NCBI GenBank assembly: GCA_050287605.1
Contig: JBNKCG010000037.1
Coordinates: 1-64,000, forward strand
Direction: 5' to 3'
DNA from: QQUJ01 sp050287605
GTDB lineage: Bacteria; Pseudomonadota; Gammaproteobacteria; QQUJ01
Length of the DNA stretch: 64,000 bases
Positions 26,060-34,491 of this stretch are shown in pieces. Numbering within the stretch: position 1 is the first letter of the stretch; every line of letters begins with the position of its first letter. The position numbers and the translations under genes are program-made. The notes beneath the pieces were generated by a model. That model made no database searches. It saw only the letters and a list, made by a program, of their open reading frames with translations, and had not been told where the DNA came from.

Positions 26060-26365
26060 TCAGCGGATTTTGAACAATTGGTGGAAATTGGAAATGGTGA
26101 GTATGTTGCGAATCTGCGTCGGACAGTTGACGATGTCGATATCCGACTGGTCCCCGCCCGCCCGTTCGCGCAGCAACAGCAACATGCCCAATGCCGAACT
26201 GTCCAGCGAGTCGGTCTTCTGCAGGTCGATCTGGTAGTGCACCTGCTTGGCGTCCACGCGCTCGTACGCCGCACGAAACTGCTGGTGAAGATTGAAATCG
26301 AATCGGCCATCGATGGCAATGGTATAGATTTTGCCGTCTTCCGACAGGTTCGCCGTCACTGACAT
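26060..26365 (-). CDS. STAS-domain anti-sigma factor antagonist-like protein
   Basis: 101 aa, a single STAS domain. SLDSSALGMLLLLRE (53-67) carries the conserved phosphorylatable Ser (56 or 57) of SpoIIAA/RsbV-type proteins. GAGGA lies 7 nt before the chosen start; a longer frame from 26470 is Arg/Gly-rich and unlike the family. No anti-sigma kinase, PP2C phosphatase or sigma gene is nearby, so the partner is unknown. Divergent from ettA. In gammaproteobacteria similar small STAS proteins act in surface behaviour or stress pathways, but nothing here decides this. Confidence 0.85.
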   Translation of the reverse strand: MSVTANLSEDGKIYTIAIDGRFDFNLHQQFRAAYERVDAKQVHYQIDLQKTDSLDSSALGMLLLLRERAGGDQSDIDIVNCPTQIRNILTISNFHQLFKIR

Positions 26366-26553
26366 TGGGCTTCCTCGCCACTGTACGTTTTTATGCGCAG
26401 ATGCCCCACCCCCGCCGCGCAGCCGACGCATCTGCAAACCACTTACCCGCTTAGGGGTTTCAGCCCCCACAACTGTTCGCCTATCATAACGCCCCTGCCC
26501 GCTCGTTGGCCAATCCCCGACACCGGCGCCCGCTCGCGTTCACGCAAGATTTC

Positions 26554-26561
26554 TGCATAAT
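26554..26561 (+). promoter_or_regulatory. Extended -10 promoter element for ettA
   Basis: TG directly followed by CATAAT, 40 nt before the ettA start. No good -35 hexamer is seen, consistent with an extended -10 promoter. Tentative. Confidence 0.35.
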
Positions 26562-26600
26562 CGCGGCTTTTCCACACCACGCAACAGGAAGTCCTACACC

Positions 26601-28268
26601 ATGGCGCAATACGTCTACACCATGAGCCGCGTCGGCAAGGTGGTACCGCCCAAACGCGAGATATTGAAAGAGATCTCGCTCTCGTTCTTCCCGGGCGCCA
26701 AGATCGGTGTCCTGGGACTCAACGGCGCCGGCAAGTCAACGCTGCTGCGCATCATGGCCGGCATCGACACCGACATTCTCGGCGAGGCCCGCCCCCAACC
26801 CGGATTGCGGATCGGCTACCTGCCCCAGGAGCCGCAGCTCGATCCCGCCAAAGATGTGCGCGGCAACGTCGAGGAGGCCGTCGCCGAAGTCAAGCAGGCG
26901 CTGCAACGCCTGGACGAGGTGTACGCAGCTTACGCCGATCCCGATGCCGATTTCGACGCCTTGGCGAAGGAGCAGGCGCAGCTGGAAAACCTGATCCAGG
27001 CCGCCGACGGCCACAACCTGGAACGCAAGCTGGAGATCGCCGCCGACGCATTGCGGCTCCCCCCCTGGGATGCCGACGTCACCAAACTCTCAGGCGGCGA
27101 ACGGCGCCGCGTCGCACTATGCCGCCTGCTGCTCTCGGCACCCGACATGCTGCTGCTCGACGAGCCTACCAACCATCTGGATGCCGAATCGGTGGCCTGG
27201 TTGGAGCGCTTCCTGGGCGAGTTTCCCGGCACCGTGGTGGCCGTCACCCACGACCGCTATTTCCTCGACAACGTCGCCGGCTGGATTCTCGAACTGGATC
27301 GAGGCCACGGCATTCCCTGGCAGGGCAACTACTCCTCGTGGCTGGATCAAAAGGAAAAACGCCTAGAGATGGAGGAGAAACAGCAAAGCGCCCACGTCCG
27401 CACCATGAAGAACGAGCTGGAATGGGTGCGCGCCAATCCCAAGGGCCGCCACGCCAAAAGCAAGGCGCGTTTGCAACGCTACGAAGAACTGGCATCGCAA
27501 GAGTTTCAGAAACGCAACGAGACCCAGGAGATCTATATCCCGCCCGGTCCGCGGCTCGGCGACCTGGTCATCGAAGCCGAGGGGCTAACCAAGGCCTATG
27601 GCGACCAGGTGCTTTACGATCAACTCAGTTTCTCCGTCCCAAAAGGGGCCATCGTGGGCATCATCGGGCCCAACGGCGCGGGCAAGTCGACTCTGTTCCG
27701 ACTGATCACCGGTCAGGAGCAACCCGACAGCGGCACGTTGCGGGTCGGCGAAAGCGTGCAGATCGCCTACGTCGATCAATCGCGTGACTCTCTCGACGCT
27801 GCCAAAACCGTCTGGGAAGAGATCTCCGACGGACAGGACATCATCACCGTCAACAACTACCAGCTCCAGTCGCGCAGTTACGTGGGACGCTTCAATTTCA
27901 AGGGCACCGACCAGCAGAAGCGCGTCGGCGATCTCTCCGGCGGGGAGCGCAACCGCGTGCATCTGGCAAAACTGTTGCGCAGCGGTGGCAACGTGTTGCT
28001 GCTCGACGAGCCGACCAACGATCTCGACGTGGAGACGCTGCGAGCGCTGGAAGAGGCGGTGCTCGCCTTCCCCGGCTGCGCGATGGTGATCTCCCACGAC
28101 CGCTGGTTTCTCGACCGCATCGCAACCCACATCCTCGCCTTCGAAGGCGACAGTCAGGTGACGTTCTTCCAGGGCAACTACACCGACTACGAAGAGGACC
28201 GCGTGCAACGCCTGGGCGCCGAAGCTGCACAGCCGCATCGCATCAAATACAAACGACTGGAAAACTGA
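26601..28268 (+). CDS. ettA: Energy-dependent translational throttle protein EttA (ABC-F)
   Basis: 555 aa, the same length as E. coli EttA. Two ABC domains: Walker A GLNGAGKST (39-47), signature LSGGERRRVAL, Walker B LLLDEPTNHLDAESV; second Walker A GPNGAGKST, signature LSGGERNRVHL and LLLDEPTNDLD. The linker (P-site tRNA interaction motif region) lies between the domains, with KGRHAKSKARLQRYEEL. It has no membrane segments. It binds the ribosomal E site and gates entry into elongation according to ATP/ADP. AGGAAG precedes the start. Monocistronic or leading the DUF815 gene 52 nt downstream. Confidence 0.96.
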   Translation: MAQYVYTMSRVGKVVPPKREILKEISLSFFPGAKIGVLGLNGAGKSTLLRIMAGIDTDILGEARPQPGLRIGYLPQEPQLDPAKDVRGNVEEAVAEVKQALQRLDEVYAAYADPDADFDALAKEQAQLENLIQAADGHNLERKLEIAADALRLPPWDADVTKLSGGERRRVALCRLLLSAPDMLLLDEPTNHLDAESVAWLERFLGEFPGTVVAVTHDRYFLDNVAGWILELDRGHGIPWQGNYSSWLDQKEKRLEMEEKQQSAHVRTMKNELEWVRANPKGRHAKSKARLQRYEELASQEFQKRNETQEIYIPPGPRLGDLVIEAEGLTKAYGDQVLYDQLSFSVPKGAIVGIIGPNGAGKSTLFRLITGQEQPDSGTLRVGESVQIAYVDQSRDSLDAAKTVWEEISDGQDIITVNNYQLQSRSYVGRFNFKGTDQQKRVGDLSGGERNRVHLAKLLRSGGNVLLLDEPTNDLDVETLRALEEAVLAFPGCAMVISHDRWFLDRIATHILAFEGDSQVTFFQGNYTDYEEDRVQRLGAEAAQPHRIKYKRLEN

Positions 28269-28320
28269 AGCTCCACCGCGTAGAAGTGTAATTCCGCAAC
28301 AATCCGACCGGGTGCTTGCG

Positions 28321-29217
28321 ATGAGCAAAAAAGAACATAAACAAAAATCGAACGGCAAACTCCAACAGATGCTGGACTCCGCGCTGTCACTCCTGGGGCG
28401 CATCGACCGCCTGCTTCCGCAAACCGGCAGCGCACCACAGTGGGAGCATTTTATCGCGTTTCGCTGGCGGCGGCGCCACGGCCCCGGTTGGTTGGAGGGG
28501 GTCAACCACCCGCACCTACTACGGCTTGGCGATTTGCTCTGTATCGATCGTCAGAAAGAGACGATACGCCGCAACACCGAACAGTTCGTGCGCGGCACAC
28601 CCGCCAACAACGTGCTGCTGTGGGGATCGCGAGGTACCGGCAAATCGTCACTCATCAAGGCGCTGCTCAACGAGTACGCCGACGCCGGGTTGCGGCTGAT
28701 CGAAGTCGACAAACACGATCTGTTGGATCTGCCGGACATCGTCGACCTGGTGTGGGATCGCCCCGAGCGCTTCATGCTGTTTTGCGACGATCTGTCGTTC
28801 GAAGCCGAAGATCCCAGCTACAAAGCGCTCAAAGCACTACTGGACGGTTCCATCAGCGCGGCGCCCGACAACCTCCTCATCTACGCCACCTCAAACCGCC
28901 GCCACCTGCTCCCCGAATACTTCGACGAGAACCTCGAGGCGCGCAACATCGGCGGCGAGATCCATCACGGTGAAGCGGTCGAGGAGAAGATTTCGCTCTC
29001 CGACCGTTTCGGGCTCTGGGTCTCGTTCTATCCGTTCCGACAGGAGGAGTTTCTCGAGATCGTGCACTGCTGGCTGCAACGCTTCGACGTCGACCTTGCC
29101 GACCGCGAGACGGTGGATCGCGCTGCACTACAGTGGGCGCTGTCGCGCGGTTCGCGCAGCGGGCGCACGGCGTATCAGTTCGCGCGCGACTGGGCGGGCA
29201 GTCACCGACACGCATAG
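28321..29217 (+). CDS. DUF815 family AAA-type ATPase
   Basis: 298 aa from the ATG; a GTG three codons upstream is also possible and neither has a clear ribosome site. The N-terminus is Lys-rich. Walker A is GSRGTGKSSLIK, with Walker B-like FMLFCDDLSFE and sensor region LLIYATSNRRHLLPEYF, the hallmarks of DUF815. Members are widespread, cytosolic and uncharacterised; AAA-like remodelling activity is inferred from motifs only. The C-terminal part (ALSRGSRSGRTAYQFARDW) is also family-typical. Probably co-transcribed with ettA. Confidence 0.88.
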   Translation: MSKKEHKQKSNGKLQQMLDSALSLLGRIDRLLPQTGSAPQWEHFIAFRWRRRHGPGWLEGVNHPHLLRLGDLLCIDRQKETIRRNTEQFVRGTPANNVLLWGSRGTGKSSLIKALLNEYADAGLRLIEVDKHDLLDLPDIVDLVWDRPERFMLFCDDLSFEAEDPSYKALKALLDGSISAAPDNLLIYATSNRRHLLPEYFDENLEARNIGGEIHHGEAVEEKISLSDRFGLWVSFYPFRQEEFLEIVHCWLQRFDVDLADRETVDRAALQWALSRGSRSGRTAYQFARDWAGSHRHA

Positions 29218-29419
29218 CCAACTGCCGCTTACTCCACTGGATACCCGTTGTTCCGCACAATTTCAACGACACCCATCACGCTTGCAAACAAAATGCAATC
29301 GACGGAAGTGCGCTGTTATACCGACAGTCGGCCCCCGTTTGTCACGCCCTGAGCCGAACTGAAACCGTTGCAATACCTCCTCGGTCCGTCAAGCAATCAG
29401 TCAACCCGCTAGATTTCAC

Positions 29420-29442
29420 GCGCATCAATCAGATGCGCTTTT
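29420..29442 (+). terminator. Intrinsic terminator candidate
   Basis: GCGCATC/GATGCGC (7 bp) with a 5-nt loop followed by TTTT on the plus strand. It is 203 nt past the DUF815 stop, so it would end ettA-DUF815 read-through before the lipoprotein gene. Confidence 0.6.
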
Positions 29443-29512
29443 GTACTAAAAATTGCTGCTCGACCGGTACCCGCAGAAACCCCGCAAGAAACGCCAGCGC
29501 TATCACACTCAT
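29429..29512 (-). CDS. Possible small hydrophobic peptide ORF (27 aa)
   Basis: ATG-initiated frame with a hydrophobic N-terminal half (SVIALAFLAGFL) and a short polar tail ending QKRI. TGGAGG precedes the ATG but at a long distance (12 nt). It could encode a single-span membrane peptide, or be chance. Its stop overlaps the plus-strand terminator hairpin. No family recognised. Confidence 0.2.
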   Translation of the reverse strand: MSVIALAFLAGFLRVPVEQQFLVQKRI

Positions 29513-29565
29513 GTCGTGAGCGAACCTCCAAATATACGCAAAACTTAATGCCATTTCCGCCATCG

Positions 29566-29593
29566 CGTTGCGAGTGTGATTTCACACGCAACG
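29566..29593. promoter_or_regulatory. Inverted repeat upstream of the Ig-like lipoprotein
   Basis: CGTTGC, a 2-nt bulge, GTGTGA, TT, TCACAC, GCAACG: a 12-bp interrupted inverted repeat about 80 nt before the lipoprotein start. It could be an operator or an RNA hairpin. The TGTGA/TCACA halves recall CRP sites, but the spacer is 2 nt rather than 6. Confidence 0.4.
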
Positions 29594-29670
29594 GCGCGCA
29601 CCGCGTAGCGATACGTTGCTATCCGAACAAGCTGGATGCACTCCAGTGATGTCGGCAAGAGGATGTAGAC

Positions 29671-31536
29671 GTGATCGCCACGACCGTGCTTAGAAGTACC
29701 ACCCTGGTACGCATCGCCACCGTTGTACTGAGCAGTTCGCTACTGGCGGCCTGCCTCGAAGTGGATCCCCAACCCAACAACGATGCCAAAGCGTCCGCCA
29801 TCGGCGTCCCTGCGGCAGCGCCGACCGTTACCCTGGCGGCAACGCCCGATTCGATCAGTTCGGGGTCGTCGACCACCTTGTCGTGGTCGAGCAGCAACGC
29901 CACCTCCTGCGCGGCCTCGGGCGGCTGGGCGGGCGACAAGTCCACCTCGGGCAACGAAACCAGCGCGGCGCTGACCAGCACCAGCACCTTCACCCTGACC
30001 TGCAGCGGCGAAGGCGGCAGCACCAGCGAATCGGTCACCGTCGCGGTCACGCCGGCCCTCGCGCCCGAAGTCACCTTAACCGCGAATCCTGCCACCGTGG
30101 TCTACGGAAGCCGATCAACGCTGCAGTGGGATTCCACCAATGCCGACTCCTGCACGGGGTCGGGCTCGTGGTCAGGAAGCAAAGGCAAAAAGGGCAGCGA
30201 TCAAACCGACGCGCTCACATCCGACAGCACCTACACGCTGACCTGCAACGGCCCAGGCGGAAAGAAATCCAAATCGGTGACGGTAACCGTTACCGATCCA
30301 CCTCCCGCTGCGCCCACGCTTTCACTGGATGCCAACCCCACGTCCATCGCCTATCAGGGCAGCACCACCGTCACCTGGTCGACGACCAACGTCACCGGCT
30401 GCTCAGCCTCCGGCGCATGGTCCGGCAGCAAGGCCGGCAGCGGCAGCCAGAGCTTCAGCTCGCTAACCAGCGACCGCACTTACACGCTGGCGTGCACGGG
30501 CGACGGCGGCTCCGTCACCCGCTCGGTCACGGTTGCCGTCGCCGCGCCCCCTGCACCGACGCTGTCGCTGAGCGCCAACCCCACTTCCGTGGACTACAAC
30601 AACACGTCGACGCTGAGCTGGACGACCAGCAACGCAACGTCGTGCAGCGCTTCGGGTGGATGGAGCGGCGCCAAGAGCACCGCAGGCGCAGAAAGCGTAG
30701 GCCCGCTCACCAGCAGCGCCAGCTACACGCTGACCTGCTCGGGCACCGGCGGCAGCATCTCCCGCACGGTGGCCGTGAACGTGGTGGCGCCGGCCGCCCC
30801 CGGCGTCAGTTTCTCCGCAAGCCCCACCTCCGTCGCAGCGGGCGACAGTGCGACGTTGACCTGGTCCGCGACCGACGCCACCAGTTGCAGCGCCTCCGGG
30901 GCGTGGTCAGGCGGCAAAGCGACGTCAGGCAGCGAGTCGGTGGGCCCCATCAGCTCCACCAGCACGTACACGCTGTCGTGCACCGGCCCCGGTGGCACCA
31001 CCAGCCGCAGCCGTACGGTATCGGTTGCGGCCGCGCCCAGCGTAACGCTGAGCGCCAACCCCACCTCCGTACTCTCCGGTGGATCGACGACGTTGACCTG
31101 GTCGACCTCCGGCGCCACCAGCTGCACGGCATCCGGCGCCTGGACCGGATCCAAGTCCACCTCCGGCAACCAGACGATCGCTTCGCTGACCAGCGACAGC
31201 ACCTTCACCCTTGCCTGCACGGGGACGGGAGGCACCACGACGCGCTCGGCGACCGTCACCATTACCACCGCCTCTGCACGCTCGGTGCAAATCTCCTGGG
31301 ATGCACCCACCACGCGTGCCGACGGGTCAACTCTCACCAACCTGGCGGGTTTTCACATCCACTACGGAACCGCATCGGGCAACTACACGCAGGTGATCAA
31401 CGTGGATAATCCCAGCCTAGCGAGTTACACCATCGACAACCTGACGAACGGCACCTACTACTTCTCAGTCACGGCCTATGACACGGATGCCTTGGAGAGC
31501 GATTTCTCCCTCGAGGTGAGCACGACGCTGAATTGA
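29671..31536 (+). CDS. Lipoprotein with six Ig-like repeats and a C-terminal fibronectin type III domain
   Basis: 621 aa, GTG start with AGAGGA upstream. The lipoprotein signal ends SSLLAAC, with Cys28 as lipidation site. Then come six tandem repeats of about 80 residues (roughly 45-535), each with the pattern SANPTSV...STLTWS...ATSC.ASGAWSG...STYTLTCTG.GG and two conserved cysteines that probably form one disulfide, a bacterial Ig-like arrangement. A fibronectin type III domain closes the protein (about 538-621, SVQISWDAPTTRADGS...YYFSVTAYD). Such proteins are usually surface-exposed adhesion or binding modules; function here is unknown. The repeats differ by 20-40%, so they are old duplications. 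It ends 8 nt from the convergent msrQ. Confidence 0.85.
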   Translation: MIATTVLRSTTLVRIATVVLSSSLLAACLEVDPQPNNDAKASAIGVPAAAPTVTLAATPDSISSGSSTTLSWSSSNATSCAASGGWAGDKSTSGNETSAALTSTSTFTLTCSGEGGSTSESVTVAVTPALAPEVTLTANPATVVYGSRSTLQWDSTNADSCTGSGSWSGSKGKKGSDQTDALTSDSTYTLTCNGPGGKKSKSVTVTVTDPPPAAPTLSLDANPTSIAYQGSTTVTWSTTNVTGCSASGAWSGSKAGSGSQSFSSLTSDRTYTLACTGDGGSVTRSVTVAVAAPPAPTLSLSANPTSVDYNNTSTLSWTTSNATSCSASGGWSGAKSTAGAESVGPLTSSASYTLTCSGTGGSISRTVAVNVVAPAAPGVSFSASPTSVAAGDSATLTWSATDATSCSASGAWSGGKATSGSESVGPISSTSTYTLSCTGPGGTTSRSRTVSVAAAPSVTLSANPTSVLSGGSTTLTWSTSGATSCTASGAWTGSKSTSGNQTIASLTSDSTFTLACTGTGGTTTRSATVTITTASARSVQISWDAPTTRADGSTLTNLAGFHIHYGTASGNYTQVINVDNPSLASYTIDNLTNGTYYFSVTAYDTDALESDFSLEVSTTLN

Positions 31537-31544
31537 CGGATCAC

Positions 31545-32183
31545 TCATCCGCGCTGTTGCGAATGGGAGGCCGGAGGCGGGGCGAACAGATTCGCTCCGC
31601 CTCTCAGCAGGCGATACCCCAACAGCAACGCGAGGATGACGGCGTAGATCAGCGGTTCGCGCAAGTCCGCCTTCACCAGCCACAGAAAATGCACGACCCC
31701 GCCCACCGCGGTCGCATAGACCAAACGATGCAGCCGTTGCCAACGCTTTCCCCCCAGGCGACGCATCATCGTATTGGTGGATGTCACCGCCAGGGGAATC
31801 AGAAGCACGAAGCTCGTGAATCCGATAGTGATGTAGGGGCGCTCAGCGATGTCGTCGACGATGTGCTCCCAGGCGAAAAACTGATCGAGCACGAGATAGG
31901 TCGCGAAATGCAGCAGCGCATAGAAAAACGCGAACAGCCCGAGCATGCGGCGAAAGCGCATCACCCACGTCCAGCCGCAGAGACTCCTGAGCGGCGACAC
32001 CGCCAGCGTGAGAAGCAGCATCCTGAGCGTCCAATCGCCGGTAAAACGGGTGATCGCTTCAATAGGATTGGCGCCCAATCGATCCGCCAGCCCCTTCCAT
32101 AGCAACCACCCAAACGGCACCAGCGCCAACGCGAACAGCAGCGGCTTTCCCACCCGGTTGATGCGTTGCTGCATCGTCAGCAT
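31545..32183 (-). CDS. msrQ: MsrQ, heme-binding membrane subunit of the periplasmic methionine sulfoxide reductase
   Basis: 212 aa with six predicted membrane segments and the ferric-reductase-like core of YedZ/MsrQ; heme-ligand histidines are in FFYALLHFATYLVLD, WQRLHRLVYATAV and VVHFLWLV. It passes electrons from the quinone pool or flavin to MsrP. It starts 34 nt after msrP on the same strand, the usual msrP-msrQ pair. No start anomaly; a second Met three codons in is also possible. Confidence 0.94.
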   Translation of the reverse strand: MLTMQQRINRVGKPLLFALALVPFGWLLWKGLADRLGANPIEAITRFTGDWTLRMLLLTLAVSPLRSLCGWTWVMRFRRMLGLFAFFYALLHFATYLVLDQFFAWEHIVDDIAERPYITIGFTSFVLLIPLAVTSTNTMMRRLGGKRWQRLHRLVYATAVGGVVHFLWLVKADLREPLIYAVILALLLGYRLLRGGANLFAPPPASHSQQRG

Positions 32184-32217
32184 GACGCGTTGGGCAACAG
32201 CGTTTCGCGATCCGGCA

Positions 32218-33168
32218 TCAGAAAAACTTCCTTAAATCCATCGCGCTGTAGAGCGACGCCACCTGCTCGGCGTAGCCGTTGAAGGGCAACGTATCGCGTT
32301 TGAAGAACTCACCCAGCCGTCGCTCCCGTTTCTGGCTCCAGCGCGGATGATCCACCGCGGGATTGACGTTGGAATAGAACCCGTACTCATGCGGAGCCAC
32401 CCGGTTCCAGGCAGTCTGCGGCTGCTGTTCGCTGAAGCGAATCTTGACGATGGACTTGATACTCTTGAATCCGTATTTCCACGGTACCACCAACCGCAAC
32501 GGTGCTCCGTTCTGATTGGGCAATACCTCGCCGTACATTCCCACCGCCACAAACGCCAGCGGATGCATCGCCTCATCGATGCGCAGCCCCTCGCGATACG
32601 GCCAGTCGAGCACCGACCGCAGCTGACCCGGCATCTGCTTGGGATCGAACAGGGTTTCGAACTCGACGTACTTGGCCGCCGAGGTGGGTCGGAAACGTTT
32701 GAGCAGCGTCGCCAGCGGAAACCCCACCCATGGCACCACCATCGACCATGCCTCCACACAGCGGAATCGATAGATACGCTCCTCGTACTGCATATTGGCG
32801 AGCAAATCGTCGACGGCGAAGCTCCCGGTCGTTTCCGCCTCGCCTTCGACCGTGACGGTCCACGGCCGTGTTTTCAGCAGGTGCGCCAGTTGCACGGGAT
32901 CGTCTTTGCCGGTACCGAATTCGTAGAAGTTGTTGTAACTGGTGGCGGCGAGTTTCTTGGTCACCTCTTCATCGGTGGAATACGCGGGATTGGGCGTGAA
33001 CTCCAGCGCCGCCCCTTGCGCCTCCGCGGCGAGCAGCAGCGCGGGTGCCGGCATCAGGGTGCCAATGGCGGCCAACGCCGAGGTGCGCAGGAATTCCCGC
33101 CGGGCGGCATACACGTCGGGTGGCGTGATCTCAGAGGGACTGATGTCGCCAGGGGTCTTTATCAACAT
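32218..33168 (-). CDS. msrP: MsrP, periplasmic molybdopterin methionine sulfoxide reductase
   Basis: 316 aa. Tat signal with RREFLRTSA (23-31), so export is in folded form. Sulfite-oxidase-type fold; Cys137 in YRFRCVEAWSMVVPW is the molybdenum ligand. It reduces methionine sulfoxide (both stereoisomers) in oxidised periplasmic proteins using electrons from MsrQ. The gene precedes msrQ, and no two-component or hypochlorite-type regulator is adjacent, unlike E. coli. Confidence 0.95.
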   Translation of the reverse strand: MLIKTPGDISPSEITPPDVYAARREFLRTSALAAIGTLMPAPALLLAAEAQGAALEFTPNPAYSTDEEVTKKLAATSYNNFYEFGTGKDDPVQLAHLLKTRPWTVTVEGEAETTGSFAVDDLLANMQYEERIYRFRCVEAWSMVVPWVGFPLATLLKRFRPTSAAKYVEFETLFDPKQMPGQLRSVLDWPYREGLRIDEAMHPLAFVAVGMYGEVLPNQNGAPLRLVVPWKYGFKSIKSIVKIRFSEQQPQTAWNRVAPHEYGFYSNVNPAVDHPRWSQKRERRLGEFFKRDTLPFNGYAEQVASLYSAMDLRKFF

Positions 33169-33403
33169 GAACGCGCTCCTGTGGCCGGTGGGTAAACATC
33201 GCCGTATCTGAGGATCAGCTTATCCAGTCAAGCGCACCGCAATCCTCACGTAAAGTTCACAATATCGCCGCACCGGCGATCTTCACGCTCCCCACGGGTG
33301 GCGCTTCGCCGAAAACGCGCGCCGTGGAATCTGTCTCCCCGTGCGCACGGCTGGTGTACGCTTGCGGGAAATTCATCACTGGCTGTGACAAAGGACCAAA
33401 TCC

Positions 33404-34213
33404 ATGAGAATCGTGCGCTTTTGCGACTCTGGCGGTACCGTGAACCTGGGTGAGGATCTGGGTGACGGGAACGCACGTCTGCTTTCGGGATCGCTCTTTT
33501 CAGGCTTGTCGAGCACCGACACCGTTGTTGCCATCGGCAAGCGACTCGCGCCACTGGAACCCACCAATATCTTCTGCATCGGCAAGAATTACGTGGCGCA
33601 TGCGCAGGAGATGGGTTCCGAGGCGCCGGAAATGCCCATCGTTTTCATGAAGCCCACATCGGCGCTCAACCACCCCGACGCGCCCGTCGCCATCCCGGCG
33701 GCGTGCACGCATGGCCCCGAGGTGGACTACGAAGCGGAACTGGTGGCGGTAATCGGCAAGGCGGCGCGCAACGTGCCGCGCGAGCGGGCACTCGACTACG
33801 TGCTGGGCTACACCTGCGCCAACGACGTCTCGGCGCGCTGGTGGCAGAAGCAAGGCAGCGGCGGACAATGGATACGCGGCAAGGGCTTCGACGGGTTCTG
33901 CCCCCTAGGGCCGGTGCTGGTCACCGTCGACGAGATCCCCGACCCGCAAAACCTCACTGTACGCTTTCGGCTCAACGGCGAGCTGCTGCAGGACGGCCAC
34001 ACCCGCCAGATGATGTTTCCAGTGGACTACCTGATCGCCGAGCTGAGTCGCGACCTCACGCTGCTGCCCGGCACCGTCATTCTCACCGGCACGCCGTCCG
34101 GGGTGGGTGCCGCCCGCGACCCGCAGGTGTTTCTGAAACCGGGCGACCGCATGGAGACCGAGGTCGAGGGCATCGGTACGCTGGTCAACCACGTGGTCGC
34201 GGCGCAGGGCTAA
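33404..34213 (+). CDS. Fumarylacetoacetate hydrolase family protein
   Basis: 269 aa. FAH C-terminal fold with the metal ligands in VDYEAELVAVIGK (Glu pair) and GFDGFCPLGP (Asp), the usual EED triad, and GTPSGVG near the C-terminus. Related enzymes include acylpyruvate hydrolases, oxaloacetate decarboxylases and homoprotocatechuate-pathway isomerases; the sequence alone does not choose between them. No aromatic-degradation genes surround it, which favours an acylpyruvase or oxaloacetate tautomerase/decarboxylase housekeeping role. AAGGA precedes the ATG. Monocistronic, with a terminator behind it. Confidence 0.87.
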   Translation: MRIVRFCDSGGTVNLGEDLGDGNARLLSGSLFSGLSSTDTVVAIGKRLAPLEPTNIFCIGKNYVAHAQEMGSEAPEMPIVFMKPTSALNHPDAPVAIPAACTHGPEVDYEAELVAVIGKAARNVPRERALDYVLGYTCANDVSARWWQKQGSGGQWIRGKGFDGFCPLGPVLVTVDEIPDPQNLTVRFRLNGELLQDGHTRQMMFPVDYLIAELSRDLTLLPGTVILTGTPSGVGAARDPQVFLKPGDRMETEVEGIGTLVNHVVAAQG

Positions 34214-34235
34214 TCCGAGCGCGCTCGGAGGGGAC

Positions 34236-34277
34236 GACAAAAAGAAGGGGTGCCGGTGAGGCACCCCAAGATTTTTC
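34236..34277 (+). terminator. Bidirectional intrinsic terminator between the FAH-family gene and purL
   Basis: GGGGTGCC/GGCACCCC (8 bp) with a 5-nt loop, A-rich before and AAGATTTTT after. On the minus strand it is followed by TTCTTTTTG. It serves the plus-strand gene ending at 34213 and can back up the purL terminator. Confidence 0.75.
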
Positions 34278-34440
34278 GGAGAACCGTCGCGCAGAGGAGG
34301 AGCGAGAGGCAATCGAGATAATGACGGTTCACCCGCTTATCACAGTGCATCGCGCGTGCCAAAAATAAAAAATCTATAACTATTATAAAGTTACCCGAAT
34401 ATTACCGCGACGACGGCCGTAAACAAGTGCCAATGCGGGC

Positions 34441-34462
34441 AAAAAACGGCAGATACCTGCCG
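34441..34462 (-). terminator. Intrinsic terminator of purL
   Basis: On the minus strand CGGCAG/CTGCCG (6 bp, 4-nt loop, extended by flanking G-C pairs) followed by TTTTTT, 30 nt after the purL stop. Confidence 0.8.
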
Positions 34463-34491
34463 CTGCGCGTCACATTTTCGTCACACCTCGT

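Larger units (their letters stand above)
29218..29670. other. 453-nt intergenic region
   Basis: Between the DUF815 gene and the Ig-like lipoprotein, with lower GC than its neighbours. It contains a plus-strand terminator (29420-29442), a possible 27-codon minus-strand ORF (29429-29512) and a hairpin palindrome (29566-29593). The remainder shows nothing recognisable. Confidence 0.6.

Noticed and set aside
29574..29587. CRP-like site in GTGTGATTTCACAC
   Set aside because: CRP half sites need a 6-nt spacer; here it is 2 nt. Kept only as an inverted repeat.
30723..31340. 205-codon minus-strand frame opposite the Ig-like lipoprotein
   Set aside because: Created by the repeated DNA of the Ig-like domains; its own repeats mirror the sense repeats and no ribosome site is seen.
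29671..31536. Repeated DNA that could look like a CRISPR array or satellite
   Set aside because: Repeat unit is about 240 nt, diverged and in frame, so it encodes Ig-like domains. No short identical repeats with unique spacers occur in the window.
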